The notes beneath the pieces are model-generated. The model had not been told where the DNA came from. It worked only from the letters and a program-made list of their open reading frames with translations, and searched no databases. The position numbers and the translations under genes were made by a program. 60,164 nucleotides of DNA, taken from Streptomyces muensis (lineage in GTDB: Bacteria > Actinomycetota > Actinomycetes > Streptomycetales > Streptomycetaceae). Where the stretch lies: assembly GCF_021474425.1 (NCBI RefSeq), contig NZ_JAKEIP010000027.1:1-60164 (forward strand), in the 5' to 3' direction. Below, one piece after another: positions 52,912 through 60,164 of this stretch. The first letter of the stretch is position 1. Each line of letters opens with the position of its first letter.

Positions 52912-54881
52912 CGGCCGCCCTCCGGGACGCGGTGGACGGTGCGCGGCGGGGCCACGCCGTCGAGGGGCGCCGCCTCGGGAGCCGCGGCGACGGATCCCGC
53001 CGTGGCACGGGCGAAGGCGTGGGCGCCGCCGACCAGCGGGACGCGGGCCTTCGTACGGGAGAGGTCGACGGTGAGGGTCGGCTTGGTCGACGGCGGGTCG
53101 ATCAGGTCCTTGTCGGTGCCCGCGACGATCAGGGCGAGCCGGTGGCCGGCCGGGATCACGTGGTCGGTGGCGGCCAGGTCGAGGGTGATCGTGTAGGCCT
53201 TGCCCGGGGTGAGAGGCCGGCCCTCGTGGTCCGAGGCGTGGTTGCCGAGGTCGGCCCAGCCGCGGCTGACCACCGTGTAGTCGACGTCGGCGGTCTTGGC
53301 CTTCGTCTCCTTGAAGCAGGCGCTGTCACCGGTGGTGCTCACGCCCCAGCAGGTGCGGTCGGTGAGCGTGCTGATGCCCTCGCCGCTCGCCGCGTAGTCG
53401 CGGATGGTGTCGGGGCCGAGGTCGACGAGGACGGCGGAGAGGTGGGCCGTCGAGGTGGTCGGGGTCGCGGTGACGGTGACCTCGGAGGAGCCGGACAGCC
53501 GCAGGTCGCGGGTGAGCGGCTTGGTCACGAAGCCCGCCTTGTCGGGGGTGGAGCGGTCGATGTGCGCGGCCCAGTCGGTCTCGCCGTGCTGCGGGTCGTC
53601 GGTGAAGGTCTCGGTGCCCTTGCCCTGGCGCAGGCCCAGGGTGCCGACACCGGCTTCGCTGCCCTTCGCGGGGCGCAGGGTGGTCGTGTCGGTGCCGCGC
53701 GGCGGCCACACCTGGGAGGTGACCCACTGGTCGGGGTGGCGTTCGATGTCGGCCATCGGCTCGCGGTCGATGCCGTTGTCGTAGCCGAGGAGTTCGTGGT
53801 CGAACCAGCGGTGCAGGGTCTTGACCCACTCGGCACGGCGGAAGTCGAAGGGGTCGACATGGCCGGTCTGGGAGAGCCAGATCTTGCGCTCGACGCCGTT
53901 CTTCGCGAGGGCGTCCCACCACTGGCCGACGTGCTTCATCCGCACGTTGAGGTCCTGCATGCCGTGGATCAGGAAGACGCTGGCCCGGACCTTGCGGGCG
54001 TCCTTCACGTAGTCGCGCTCGGTCCACAGGGGCGTCCAGTCGCCGGTGCGCGGGGCTCCGTCGACGAGTTTCTGCTGGACGGCGGCGCACTTGGCGCGGG
54101 CGTCGGGGCTGTCGACGTAGTCGGACAGCGCGTCGGGGCCGGAGTCGTAGAGCGGGGCGCCCTGCTGGAAGTAGTAGTCGTACCAGGAGGAGATGGCACT
54201 GATCGGGACGATGGTCTTCAGTCCCTCGACTCCGGTGGCGGCGACGCCGTTGGCGATGGTGCCGTCCCAGCTCTTGCCGATCATTCCGGTGCGGCCGTTG
54301 GTCCAGGTCGCCTTGGCCGTGGTGGTGCCGGTGCGGGTCGTGTACGCCTTGGCGCGGCCGTTCAGCCAGTCGACGACGGCCTTCGCGGAGAGGATGTCGG
54401 AGCGGCCGCCGACGTCGACGCAGCCGTCGGAGCGATTGGTGCCGGCGAGGTCGACGCCGACGAAGGCGTAGCCGCGGGGCACGAAGTAGTTGTCGTAGAA
54501 CAGCGGCATCTGCACGACGTGGCCGTCGGCGTCGTACGTCTTCTTCTGGCTCTCGTTGCCGCGTCCGCAGCAGGAGTAGTAGGGGCTGGCGTCCATGACG
54601 ACGGGCACCTTGCGGCCCTGCGCGGCCGTCTCGCGGGGCCGGACGACGTCGACGGCGACGCGGTCGTGCCGTCCGTCGCGGTCGAGATCGAGCCCTGTGT
54701 CCACCCATACGGCCTCGCGGATGGCGTTCTCGTACGAGTAGACGGGCTCGCTCTCCCGCGGGGCGGCGGCCTGGGCCGCGGCGGGGGCGAGGAACGTGGC
54801 CAGCAGGGCGGCTGTGGCCGCCGCCGCGAGCTGTCTGAAGATCGTGAGGCGCATGCGTTTCGGCATGCGCGGACGGTACAT
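52908..54881 (-). CDS. Secreted Xaa-Pro dipeptidyl-peptidase (S15-type)
   Basis: 657 residues. A signal peptide spans about residues 1-40 ([12 protein letters not shown] then an Ala-rich core). The alpha/beta-hydrolase domain has the nucleophile Ser204 in GKSWDG, the Asp in HGMQDLNV and the His in QTGHVDPF. The C-terminal half is an Xaa-Pro peptidase/cocaine-esterase-like jelly roll ([11 protein letters not shown]). It would release X-Pro dipeptides outside the cell. The ATG at 54879-54881 is preceded by GGGAG eight bases upstream; an ATG five codons later also fits. Confidence 0.9.
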   Translation of the reverse strand: MYRPRMPKRMRLTIFRQLAAAATAALLATFLAPAAAQAAAPRESEPVYSYENAIREAVWVDTGLDLDRDGRHDRVAVDVVRPRETAAQGRKVPVVMDASPYYSCCGRGNESQKKTYDADGHVVQMPLFYDNYFVPRGYAFVGVDLAGTNRSDGCVDVGGRSDILSAKAVVDWLNGRAKAYTTRTGTTTAKATWTNGRTGMIGKSWDGTIANGVAATGVEGLKTIVPISAISSWYDYYFQQGAPLYDSGPDALSDYVDSPDARAKCAAVQQKLVDGAPRTGDWTPLWTERDYVKDARKVRASVFLIHGMQDLNVRMKHVGQWWDALAKNGVERKIWLSQTGHVDPFDFRRAEWVKTLHRWFDHELLGYDNGIDREPMADIERHPDQWVTSQVWPPRGTDTTTLRPAKGSEAGVGTLGLRQGKGTETFTDDPQHGETDWAAHIDRSTPDKAGFVTKPLTRDLRLSGSSEVTVTATPTTSTAHLSAVLVDLGPDTIRDYAASGEGISTLTDRTCWGVSTTGDSACFKETKAKTADVDYTVVSRGWADLGNHASDHEGRPLTPGKAYTITLDLAATDHVIPAGHRLALIVAGTDKDLIDPPSTKPTLTVDLSRTKARVPLVGGAHAFARATAGSVAAAPEAAPLDGVAPPRTVHRVPEGGR

Positions 54882-55074
54882 CGGTGAACTCCCGTGCAGA
54901 AGAGGGCGGCTGATGACCCATGAGGTCCCTGGTGGCCGATAAGCGCCCCTGGGGCGGGTCGGGCCATTGCGGCCGAATGGCGATCGTGTGACAGAGGTGG
55001 TCATGGACACATCGGAGCCACAGGTACTGAATAGGCTCCGGACAGACTTCGGGCCCCTACGACTTGGAGCTTTC

Positions 55075-56571
55075 GTGCACCGCAGAATCATGGCGCCGGG
55101 CGCGCTCGCAGCCGCCTCTCTGATGCTGGCGATCCCGGCGTCGGCCGCGAGCCTCTCCCCCGGTGCCCCGGGCATCGGCGACCCCTACTACCCGGCCTAC
55201 GGCAACGGCGGATACGACGTCTCGCACTACGACCTCCGGCTCAAGTACCAGCCGGCCACGGACGAGTTGCAGGGGACGGCGACACTGCTGGCGCGCACCA
55301 CGCAGGATCTGTCCCGGTTCAATCTGGACTTTCTGCTGGACGTCGGCGAGGTCCGGGTCAATGGCGTGAAAGCGTCGTTCGCGACGTCCGGCGAGCACGA
55401 GCTGGAGATCACCCCGGCGAAGCCGTTGGCCAAGGGCACGGCCGTCACCGTGGTCGTGCGCTACCGCGGAGTGCCGTCCTCGAAGGAGGCGTACGGGTTC
55501 AACGCCTGGCTGCGCACCGCGGACGGCGGGGTGGCCGCGGGTGAGCCCGAGGGGGCCTGGTGGTGGTTCCCGAGCAATGACCACCCGCGTGACAAGGCGA
55601 CCTTCGACGTGTCGGTGCAGGTGCCGGACGGTACGCAGTTCATCTCCAACGGCACCTTGCAGTCGACGAGTTCGCGGGCCGGCTGGACCCGCTACAACTG
55701 GCGCTCCAACAAGCCGCAGGCCACCTACCTCGCCACGTTCGCGGCCGGCAGGTTCGACGTCACGACCGGGACGTCCGAGAGTGGGATTCCGGTCATCAAC
55801 GCCTACAGCAAGGACCTCGGTGACACCGCGGGCGCGGCGCGGGCGAGCGTCGAGCGGACCGGGGAGGTCGCCGACTGGCTGACCGAGTACTTCGGGCCCT
55901 ATCCGTACAACGCGCTCGGCGGGTACGTGCCCAACACGCCCGCCGTCGGGTACGCCCTGGAGACCCAGACCCGGCCCTTCTACAGTCCCCGCCAGTTCGC
56001 GAGCGGCTCGAACGTCTCCGTGGTCGTGCACGAGCTGGCCCACCAGTGGTACGGCGACGACGTGTCGGTCCAGGACTGGAAGGACATCTGGATCAACGAG
56101 GGCTTCGCGCGCTACGCGCAGTGGCTGTGGTCGGAGCACGAGGACGAGGGGACGGCGCAGGAGATCGCCGACTACGTGTACGCCTCGCATCCGGCCGACG
56201 ACCCGTTCTGGACGGTGAAGCCCGGTGATCCCGGGCCGGAGAACCAGTTCCACCTGGCGGTCTACGACCGGGGTGCGCTGGCCCTCCAGGCGCTGCGCAA
56301 CGAGATCGGCGACGACGCCTTCTTCGCCGTCCTCAAGGGCTGGCCGCAGAAGTACGCCTACGGCAACGCGTCGGTGACCGACTTCCAGCGGTACGCCGAG
56401 GAGGTGTCCGGGAAGCCGCTGGCGGCGCTCTTCGACACGTGGCTGTTCCAGCCGTCGAAGCCGGGCGCTGCCGCGGCTCGGGCGGCGTCGGTCGCGAAGG
56501 TGGCCGGGGTTCCTGTGCAGCCGAAGTCCTGGAAGAAGATCGCTGCGACCAATGACGTGCACGAGCATTGA
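55075..56571 (+). CDS. Secreted M1 family aminopeptidase
   Basis: 498 residues. A signal peptide ends near residue 30 (LAAASLMLAIPASAAS). The zinc motif HELAHQW is at 319-325, with the third ligand Glu342 18 residues on (WINEGF), as in M1 enzymes. The substrate N-terminus motif is degenerate: VGYALETQTRP takes the place of GAMEN. It is shorter than full aminopeptidase N (no large C-terminal helical domain). The GTG at 55075 with TTGGAG upstream gives a proper signal peptide; an upstream start would add ~36 odd residues. It is divergent from the S15-type gene. Confidence 0.92.
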   Translation: MHRRIMAPGALAAASLMLAIPASAASLSPGAPGIGDPYYPAYGNGGYDVSHYDLRLKYQPATDELQGTATLLARTTQDLSRFNLDFLLDVGEVRVNGVKASFATSGEHELEITPAKPLAKGTAVTVVVRYRGVPSSKEAYGFNAWLRTADGGVAAGEPEGAWWWFPSNDHPRDKATFDVSVQVPDGTQFISNGTLQSTSSRAGWTRYNWRSNKPQATYLATFAAGRFDVTTGTSESGIPVINAYSKDLGDTAGAARASVERTGEVADWLTEYFGPYPYNALGGYVPNTPAVGYALETQTRPFYSPRQFASGSNVSVVVHELAHQWYGDDVSVQDWKDIWINEGFARYAQWLWSEHEDEGTAQEIADYVYASHPADDPFWTVKPGDPGPENQFHLAVYDRGALALQALRNEIGDDAFFAVLKGWPQKYAYGNASVTDFQRYAEEVSGKPLAALFDTWLFQPSKPGAAAARAASVAKVAGVPVQPKSWKKIAATNDVHEH

Positions 56572-56620
56572 GTGCGCCTCAGCATGTGCCACGTCGTGTC
56601 CGTGGGCGACCGCAGGTGCT

Positions 56621-56670
56621 TCGTGGCTTGTCGCGCCCACGCGGTGGAGCCGCAAATCGATACAGCCCCG
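56621..56670 (-). repeat. Dispersed ~50-bp element, copy B
   Basis: Minus-strand sequence begins CGGGGCTGTATCG and ends GGGCGCGACAAGCCACGA, matching copy A at about 44 of 50 positions, with the core GCGGCTCCACCGC. It lies seven bases beyond the stop of the minus-strand PfkB gene, the same position relative to a gene end as copy A. Confidence 0.75.
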
Positions 56671-56676
56671 CACCCC

Positions 56677-57579
56677 TCAGGGGGTTGCAGTGCGGCTGAG
56701 TAGATCGTCCCGTCCTATCGCCTCCGTCCGGGTCGACGGGACCGTGCATGCGTGGGCGCCGGCGATCGTGCCGTACAAGGCGCTGCGCCGGGGGGTCTCG
56801 CGGTTCAGCCAGGCGTAGAGGAACGCGGCGGCGAAGGCGTCGCCCGCGCCGTTGGAGTCCACCACCGGCGCGGGCGGTGTCGCGGCGGGTACGTGGGTCA
56901 GCTCGTCGTCGGCCAGGACGTACGCGCCCTTCGCGCCTGCCGTGGCCACGACCGCCTCGGCCCGGCCGCGATCGGCGATCCGGCGCATCGTCCGCTCGGG
57001 GTCGGCCAGTGCGGCGGCGGACAGGAAGACGACGTCCGCGGCGTGTGCGAACGGCTCGTGGTACGGGTTCTCGCCGTCCCAGTCGTGCAGGTCGGTGGAG
57101 AGCGTCGCGCCCGACTCGCGCAGGAGCGGCAGGGCGTGGGCGCAGGGCTGGGTGATGGTGACGTGGACGTGGCGGCTCGCCTCGGCCAGGGCGCGCACCG
57201 TGGCCTCCGGGAAGCGGTCGTCGACGTGGGCGCGGCTCGTGTCGTACAGCGACAGCCGTCGGCCGTCGGGGCCGACGAGGTTGACGGCACGCTTCGTCCC
57301 CGCGGGCTGGGGGATCGCGGTGAGCGCGATGCCCTTCTCGCGGTGCAGGGCGCGGACCAGGTCACCCTCGGGGTCGTCACCGAGGAAGTCGAGGTGATGG
57401 GTGCGCAGACCGAGGGCGCTCAGTCCCAGGGCCACGAAGTCACCGGTCTGACCGGCGCGTGTGCGGATCCCCGAGTCGATCATGTAGCTGTCGGCGTACG
57501 GGAGCGGCAGCTCGGGGACGTGCACGATGGTGTCCACTCCGGCGCCGCCCAGTACGAGTACGTCGATGTCGCGGCTCAA
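56677..57579 (-). CDS. PfkB family carbohydrate/nucleoside kinase
   Basis: A 300-residue ribokinase-fold protein. It begins IDVLVLGGAGVDTIVHV, has GQTGDFVALGLSALG as the first family motif, and ends with the catalytic/anion-hole block VVDSNGAGDAFAAAFLYAW. The Asp of GAGDA is the base for phosphoryl transfer. The substrate is unknown. A TTG start at 57577-57579 is proposed: it has GGAGGG at good spacing and overlaps the macro-domain stop as TTGA. Coupling to a macro-domain gene suggests a role with ADP-ribose-derived ribose compounds, which is inference. Confidence 0.85.
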   Translation of the reverse strand: MSRDIDVLVLGGAGVDTIVHVPELPLPYADSYMIDSGIRTRAGQTGDFVALGLSALGLRTHHLDFLGDDPEGDLVRALHREKGIALTAIPQPAGTKRAVNLVGPDGRRLSLYDTSRAHVDDRFPEATVRALAEASRHVHVTITQPCAHALPLLRESGATLSTDLHDWDGENPYHEPFAHAADVVFLSAAALADPERTMRRIADRGRAEAVVATAGAKGAYVLADDELTHVPAATPPAPVVDSNGAGDAFAAAFLYAWLNRETPRRSALYGTIAGAHACTVPSTRTEAIGRDDLLSRTATP

Positions 57580-58064
57580 CTCGCGCCCTCCCCGTGGTCG
57601 TAGACCGTGACGGCGATCCCCCGGCGCACCAGCCGCTCGGTGATCAGCGGTTCGACACGGGACCACTTGCCCCCGGCCAGACCGCACCCTATCCGGGGCA
57701 TGTGCACGGACGCGTCGAGTTCCGCGGCCTTGTCGGCCAGCCTTTCCAGCGCCGCGTCGATCGCCTCGTAGCGCACGGGCACGCCCTTGCTGCCCGTGCG
57801 GATGCCGCGCTGCCCGACCATGTTGGCCACCCAGACGTACGGCTCGACCTGGACGAACTGGACCGCGCCCAGCCCGAAGTCGTTCCCGGCGCGCTCGCGG
57901 TGCCATGCGCGGTAGGACTTCTCCGGCTGCGGCCAGCGGCGCGATATGGCCAGGACGAAGCCCTTCCCCCATCCCCCTATGTCGTTGCAGACATGGGCGA
58001 TCACCTTGACGCCCTTCACCGACGGAACGGTGGCGTCACCCCGGATGTAAGTGATCTCCGACAT
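57576..58064 (-). CDS. Macro domain protein (ADP-ribose-binding)
   Basis: 162 residues forming one macro domain. YIRGDAT at residues 6-12 and IAHVCNDIGGWGKGF around residue 22-36 are the ADP-ribose-binding loops (Asn27, Asp28). PRIGCGLAGGKWS is the phosphate loop. The layout is of the TARG1/DarG-like or Poa1p-like type that removes ADP-ribose from proteins, DNA or ADP-ribose 1''-phosphate. No DarT-like toxin is next to it. It is the first gene of a two-gene coupled unit with a PfkB kinase. Confidence 0.9.
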   Translation of the reverse strand: MSEITYIRGDATVPSVKGVKVIAHVCNDIGGWGKGFVLAISRRWPQPEKSYRAWHRERAGNDFGLGAVQFVQVEPYVWVANMVGQRGIRTGSKGVPVRYEAIDAALERLADKAAELDASVHMPRIGCGLAGGKWSRVEPLITERLVRRGIAVTVYDHGEGAS

Positions 58065-58115
58065 GACGCCACCGTAGACGCCGCCACTGACAACGGCCTC
58101 CGCCTTTTCGGGGAG

Positions 58116-59594
58116 TTACTTCGTGAGTTCCGCCAGCTCCTGGTCCTCCGTCTTCGCCACCCGTCGTCGGATGGCGTACCAGCCGCCGACCAGCATGACG
58201 GCGATGACCGGGATGAGGAGGAGGGTCTTGCGGCCGACCTCGGGGTCGTTCCACATCAGGGCGAGTACGGCGACCAGGAAGGCGATGGTCACGATCTCGG
58301 TGACCGGGCTGCCGGGGAGGCGGAAGCTCGGCCGGGTGACCAGGCCCGCCTTGGCGCGGCGGACGAAGAGCAGGTGGCAGATCATGATGATCACCCAGGT
58401 GGAGATGATGCCGAGGGAGGCGACGTTCAGCACGATCTCGAAGGCCTGGCTGGGCATGAGGTAGTTCAGGCCGACACCGAGGACGCACACCGCGCAGGTG
58501 AGCAGGATGCCGCCGTAGGGAACCTGGCTGCGGTTCATGCGGGCGGTGAACTTCGGAGCCGAACCCGCCATCGCCATCGAGCGCAGGATGCGGCCCGTGG
58601 AGTACAGGCCGGAGTTGAGCGAGGACATCGCCGCGGTCAGGACCACCAGGTTCATCACGTCGCCGGCGCCCTCGACGCCGATCTTCGACAGGACCGTGAC
58701 GAACGGGCTCTCGTCGGCCGAGTAGACCGAGCCGGGGAGGAGGAGGGCGAGGAGGACGACCGAGCCGACGTAGAAGAGGCCGACGCGCCACATGATCGAG
58801 TTCACCGCGCGCGGGACGACCTTCTCCGGCTCGGCGGTCTCGCCCGCTGCGACGCCGACCAGCTCCAGCGCGGCGTACGCGAAGATCACGCCCTGCATGA
58901 CGAGGACGACCGGCATCAGGCCGTGCGGGAAGACGCCGCCGTTGTCCGTGATCACGTCAAGGCCGGGGGTCTGGCCGCCGACCTCGTGCTGGGTGGCGAG
59001 CAGGAAGATGCCGACGAACATGAAGGCGACGAGCGTGGCGACCTTGATGATCGCGAACCAGAACTCCATCTCGCCGAAGATCTTCACCGAGATCAGGTTC
59101 ACCGCCAGGACCACCGCGAGGGCGGCCAGGGCGAGCACCCACTGCGGGATGTCGGTGAACAGGCTCCAGTAGTGGGTGTAGAGCGCGATGGCGGTGATGT
59201 CGGCGATACCGGTCGTCGACCAGTTCAGGAAGTACATCCAGCCGGCGACGTAGGCGCCCTTCTCGCCGAGGAACTCACGCGCGTACGACACGAAGGAGCC
59301 GGACGAGGGGCGGTAGAGGACGAGCTCGCCGAGGGCACGGACGACGAAGAAGGCGAAGATGCCGCAGACCAGGTAGGCGATGGCCAGGGCCGGGCCCGCG
59401 TTGTGGAGGCGGCCGCCGGCGCCGAGGAAGAGGCCGGTGCCGATGGCGCCGCCGATGGCGATCATGTTGACGTGGCGGGCCTTGAGGTCCTTGCTGTAAC
59501 CGGCGTCGCCCGCGTCCGCGGGCATCTGGGCCGCGTCGCTGCGGGGTGCGGCCACGGCCGTGTTCACGGCGTCCTTGCTCACGGGTGGTACCAC
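58116..59594 (-). CDS. Amino acid permease (APC superfamily, AnsP/CycA-like)
   Basis: 492 residues with 12 membrane segments. The consensus block [22 protein letters not shown] is in segment 1 (here split by position), [19 protein letters not shown] lies in the region of segment 3, and [21 protein letters not shown] is the typical loop. It is closest in look to asparagine and D-Ala/Ser/Gly permeases; the exact substrate is uncertain. The GTG at 59592-59594 follows GGGAG, which lies at the 3' arm of a leader hairpin. Confidence 0.88.
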   Translation of the reverse strand: MVPPVSKDAVNTAVAAPRSDAAQMPADAGDAGYSKDLKARHVNMIAIGGAIGTGLFLGAGGRLHNAGPALAIAYLVCGIFAFFVVRALGELVLYRPSSGSFVSYAREFLGEKGAYVAGWMYFLNWSTTGIADITAIALYTHYWSLFTDIPQWVLALAALAVVLAVNLISVKIFGEMEFWFAIIKVATLVAFMFVGIFLLATQHEVGGQTPGLDVITDNGGVFPHGLMPVVLVMQGVIFAYAALELVGVAAGETAEPEKVVPRAVNSIMWRVGLFYVGSVVLLALLLPGSVYSADESPFVTVLSKIGVEGAGDVMNLVVLTAAMSSLNSGLYSTGRILRSMAMAGSAPKFTARMNRSQVPYGGILLTCAVCVLGVGLNYLMPSQAFEIVLNVASLGIISTWVIIMICHLLFVRRAKAGLVTRPSFRLPGSPVTEIVTIAFLVAVLALMWNDPEVGRKTLLLIPVIAVMLVGGWYAIRRRVAKTEDQELAELTK

Positions 59595-59605
59595 TCTCTG
59601 GTGCT

Positions 59606-59626
59606 CCCGAGCGGGTCGCGCTCGGG
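59606..59626 (-). promoter_or_regulatory. Leader hairpin next to the permease ribosome-binding site
   Basis: CCCGAGCG (59606-59613) pairs with CGCTCGGG (59619-59626) around a 5-nt loop. On the mRNA the GGGAG that precedes the GTG starts within the stem, so folding could hide the site. Confidence 0.45.
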
Positions 59627-59777
59627 TGTCCGGACGTACGTATGGCCTGCGTCTTCGGTAAAGGCGCAGACCAAGGGGTCACCTTCCCCCAGAGCACGCG
59701 GCTCACGCGGTGGCGGATGTCACAGAGCGTTACTTCTCACATGGTGCTTCCGCGCCGTCCTCATCGGTCACCGGAGG

Positions 59778-59806
59778 TGTCACAGCACTGGTGAGACAGC
59801 GATACT
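59778..59806 (+). promoter_or_regulatory. Candidate promoter of the MerR gene
   Basis: GATACT at 59801-59806 is a good -10. A weak -35 (TGTCAC, 59778-59783) is 17 bp upstream. The start would fall at about 59813, essentially at the ATG, implying a leaderless or nearly leaderless message. Confidence 0.4.
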
Positions 59807-59813
59807 GCTGCAC

Positions 59814-60164
59814 ATGACGAGCGGCACCGAGGAGACGACCCTCACGATCGACGAACTGGCCGCGCGGGCGGGTGTGACGGTGCGCACGGTGCGGTTCTAC
59901 GGCACCAAGGGGCTGTTGCCGCCGCCGGTGCTCGGTCCGCGCCGCGTGGGGCACTACGGGCGCGACCATCTGGCTCGGCTGGCGCTCATCGAGGAGTTGC
60001 AGCAGCAGGGGATGACGCTCGCCGCGATCGAGCGGTATGTGCAGCAGCTGCCGCCTGGGCTGGACGCGCATGATCTCGCCATCCATCGGGCCGTGGTGGC
60101 GTCGTGGGCGCCGGATGCCGTGGAGACGGTGACGCGGGGGGAGCTGGAGCGGCGGGCGTCATCC
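59814..60164 (+). CDS. MerR family transcriptional regulator (3' end cut by window)
   Basis: 117 residues are visible. A winged helix-turn-helix opens the protein (TLTIDELAARAGVTVRTVRFYGTKGLLPPP, read in two parts: helix 1-2 and wing), then GHYGRDHLARLALIEELQQQGMTLAAIERYV. The dimerisation helix and any effector domain lie beyond the window. There is no clear ribosome-binding site before the ATG at 59814, and a -10 element sits eight bases upstream. It is divergent from the amino acid permease, which it may control. Confidence 0.88.
   Translation, partial: MTSGTEETTLTIDELAARAGVTVRTVRFYGTKGLLPPPVLGPRRVGHYGRDHLARLALIEELQQQGMTLAAIERYVQQLPPGLDAHDLAIHRAVVASWAPDAVETVTRGELERRASS

Noticed and set aside
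1..60164. Mobile element, phage, toxin-antitoxin or defence island
   Set aside because: No transposase, integrase, restriction, Cas, or DarT-like toxin sequence was found; the macro-domain gene lacks an adjacent toxin. Composition is uniform apart from small patches.

Overview
The window is chromosomal DNA of a Streptomyces-type actinomycete. It has very high G+C, strong third-position G/C bias, frequent GTG (and two likely TTG) starts, Streptomyces-only small families (DUF6126, DUF6380, LPFR), an SCO6745-family protein and a c-di-AMP riboswitch before a secreted M23 peptidase. Gene order resembles the hopanoid region of S. coelicolor (about SCO6745-SCO6773). I saw no transposase, integrase, tRNA, rRNA or CRISPR array. 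Both ends cut genes: a sensor-like histidine kinase on the left and a MerR regulator on the right.

Layout. (1) 1-9323: the sensor-like kinase with a 24-copy pentapeptide tail, a metallo-beta-lactamase-fold hydrolase, a Leu/Val-type amino acid dehydrogenase with a TetR regulator downstream, an SGNH hydrolase, a Tat-exported DUF6250 protein and a LysM-M23 peptidase under the riboswitch. (2) 9794-13659: a GH36 alpha-galactosidase, a tyrosine phosphatase, and an XRE-cupin regulator coupled to a 39-residue membrane peptide, with two operator-like palindromes in front. (3) 13766-26772: one long, tightly overlapped minus-strand hopanoid operon. HpnC, HpnD and HpnE make squalene from farnesyl diphosphate supplied by a prenyl synthase. 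Shc cyclises it, HpnH adds adenosine, HpnG removes adenine, and a class III aminotransferase probably makes the amino side chain. dxs and ispG in the same operon and idi about 10 kb away boost isoprenoid supply. A 47-residue DUF6380 protein and two short upstream or intervening ORFs sit inside the chain.

(4) 27098-34146: a seven-gene minus-strand operon that looks like an uncharacterised surface phospho-glycopolymer or phospholipid system. It has two CDP-alcohol phosphotransferase-fold proteins (one fused to an N-terminal domain and DUF5941), a cytidylyltransferase-like enzyme, a glycerol-1-phosphate-dehydrogenase-like enzyme, a GT2 glycosyltransferase and a TagGH-type ABC exporter. A galE-like epimerase is divergent from it. 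This is the best candidate for an undescribed system here.

(5) 35567-48493: a zinc-type CDF exporter, idi, an anti-sigma-like ATPase, a DUF308 membrane protein, an enoyl-CoA hydratase, a DJ-1/PfpI protein beside a GlxA-type AraC regulator, an SCO6745-family protein, a small LPFR protein, Tex, a putative glycolipid-binding protein, a secreted serine hydrolase and an ABC-F protein. (6) 48665-60164: an unknown two-part protein, a BCCT transporter, three exported peptidases (M14, S15-type Xaa-Pro peptidase, divergent M1), a coupled PfkB kinase and macro-domain pair, an amino acid permease and the partial MerR gene. Several perfect hairpins mark operon ends, and two copies of a dispersed ~50-bp 3'-end element flank minus-strand genes.
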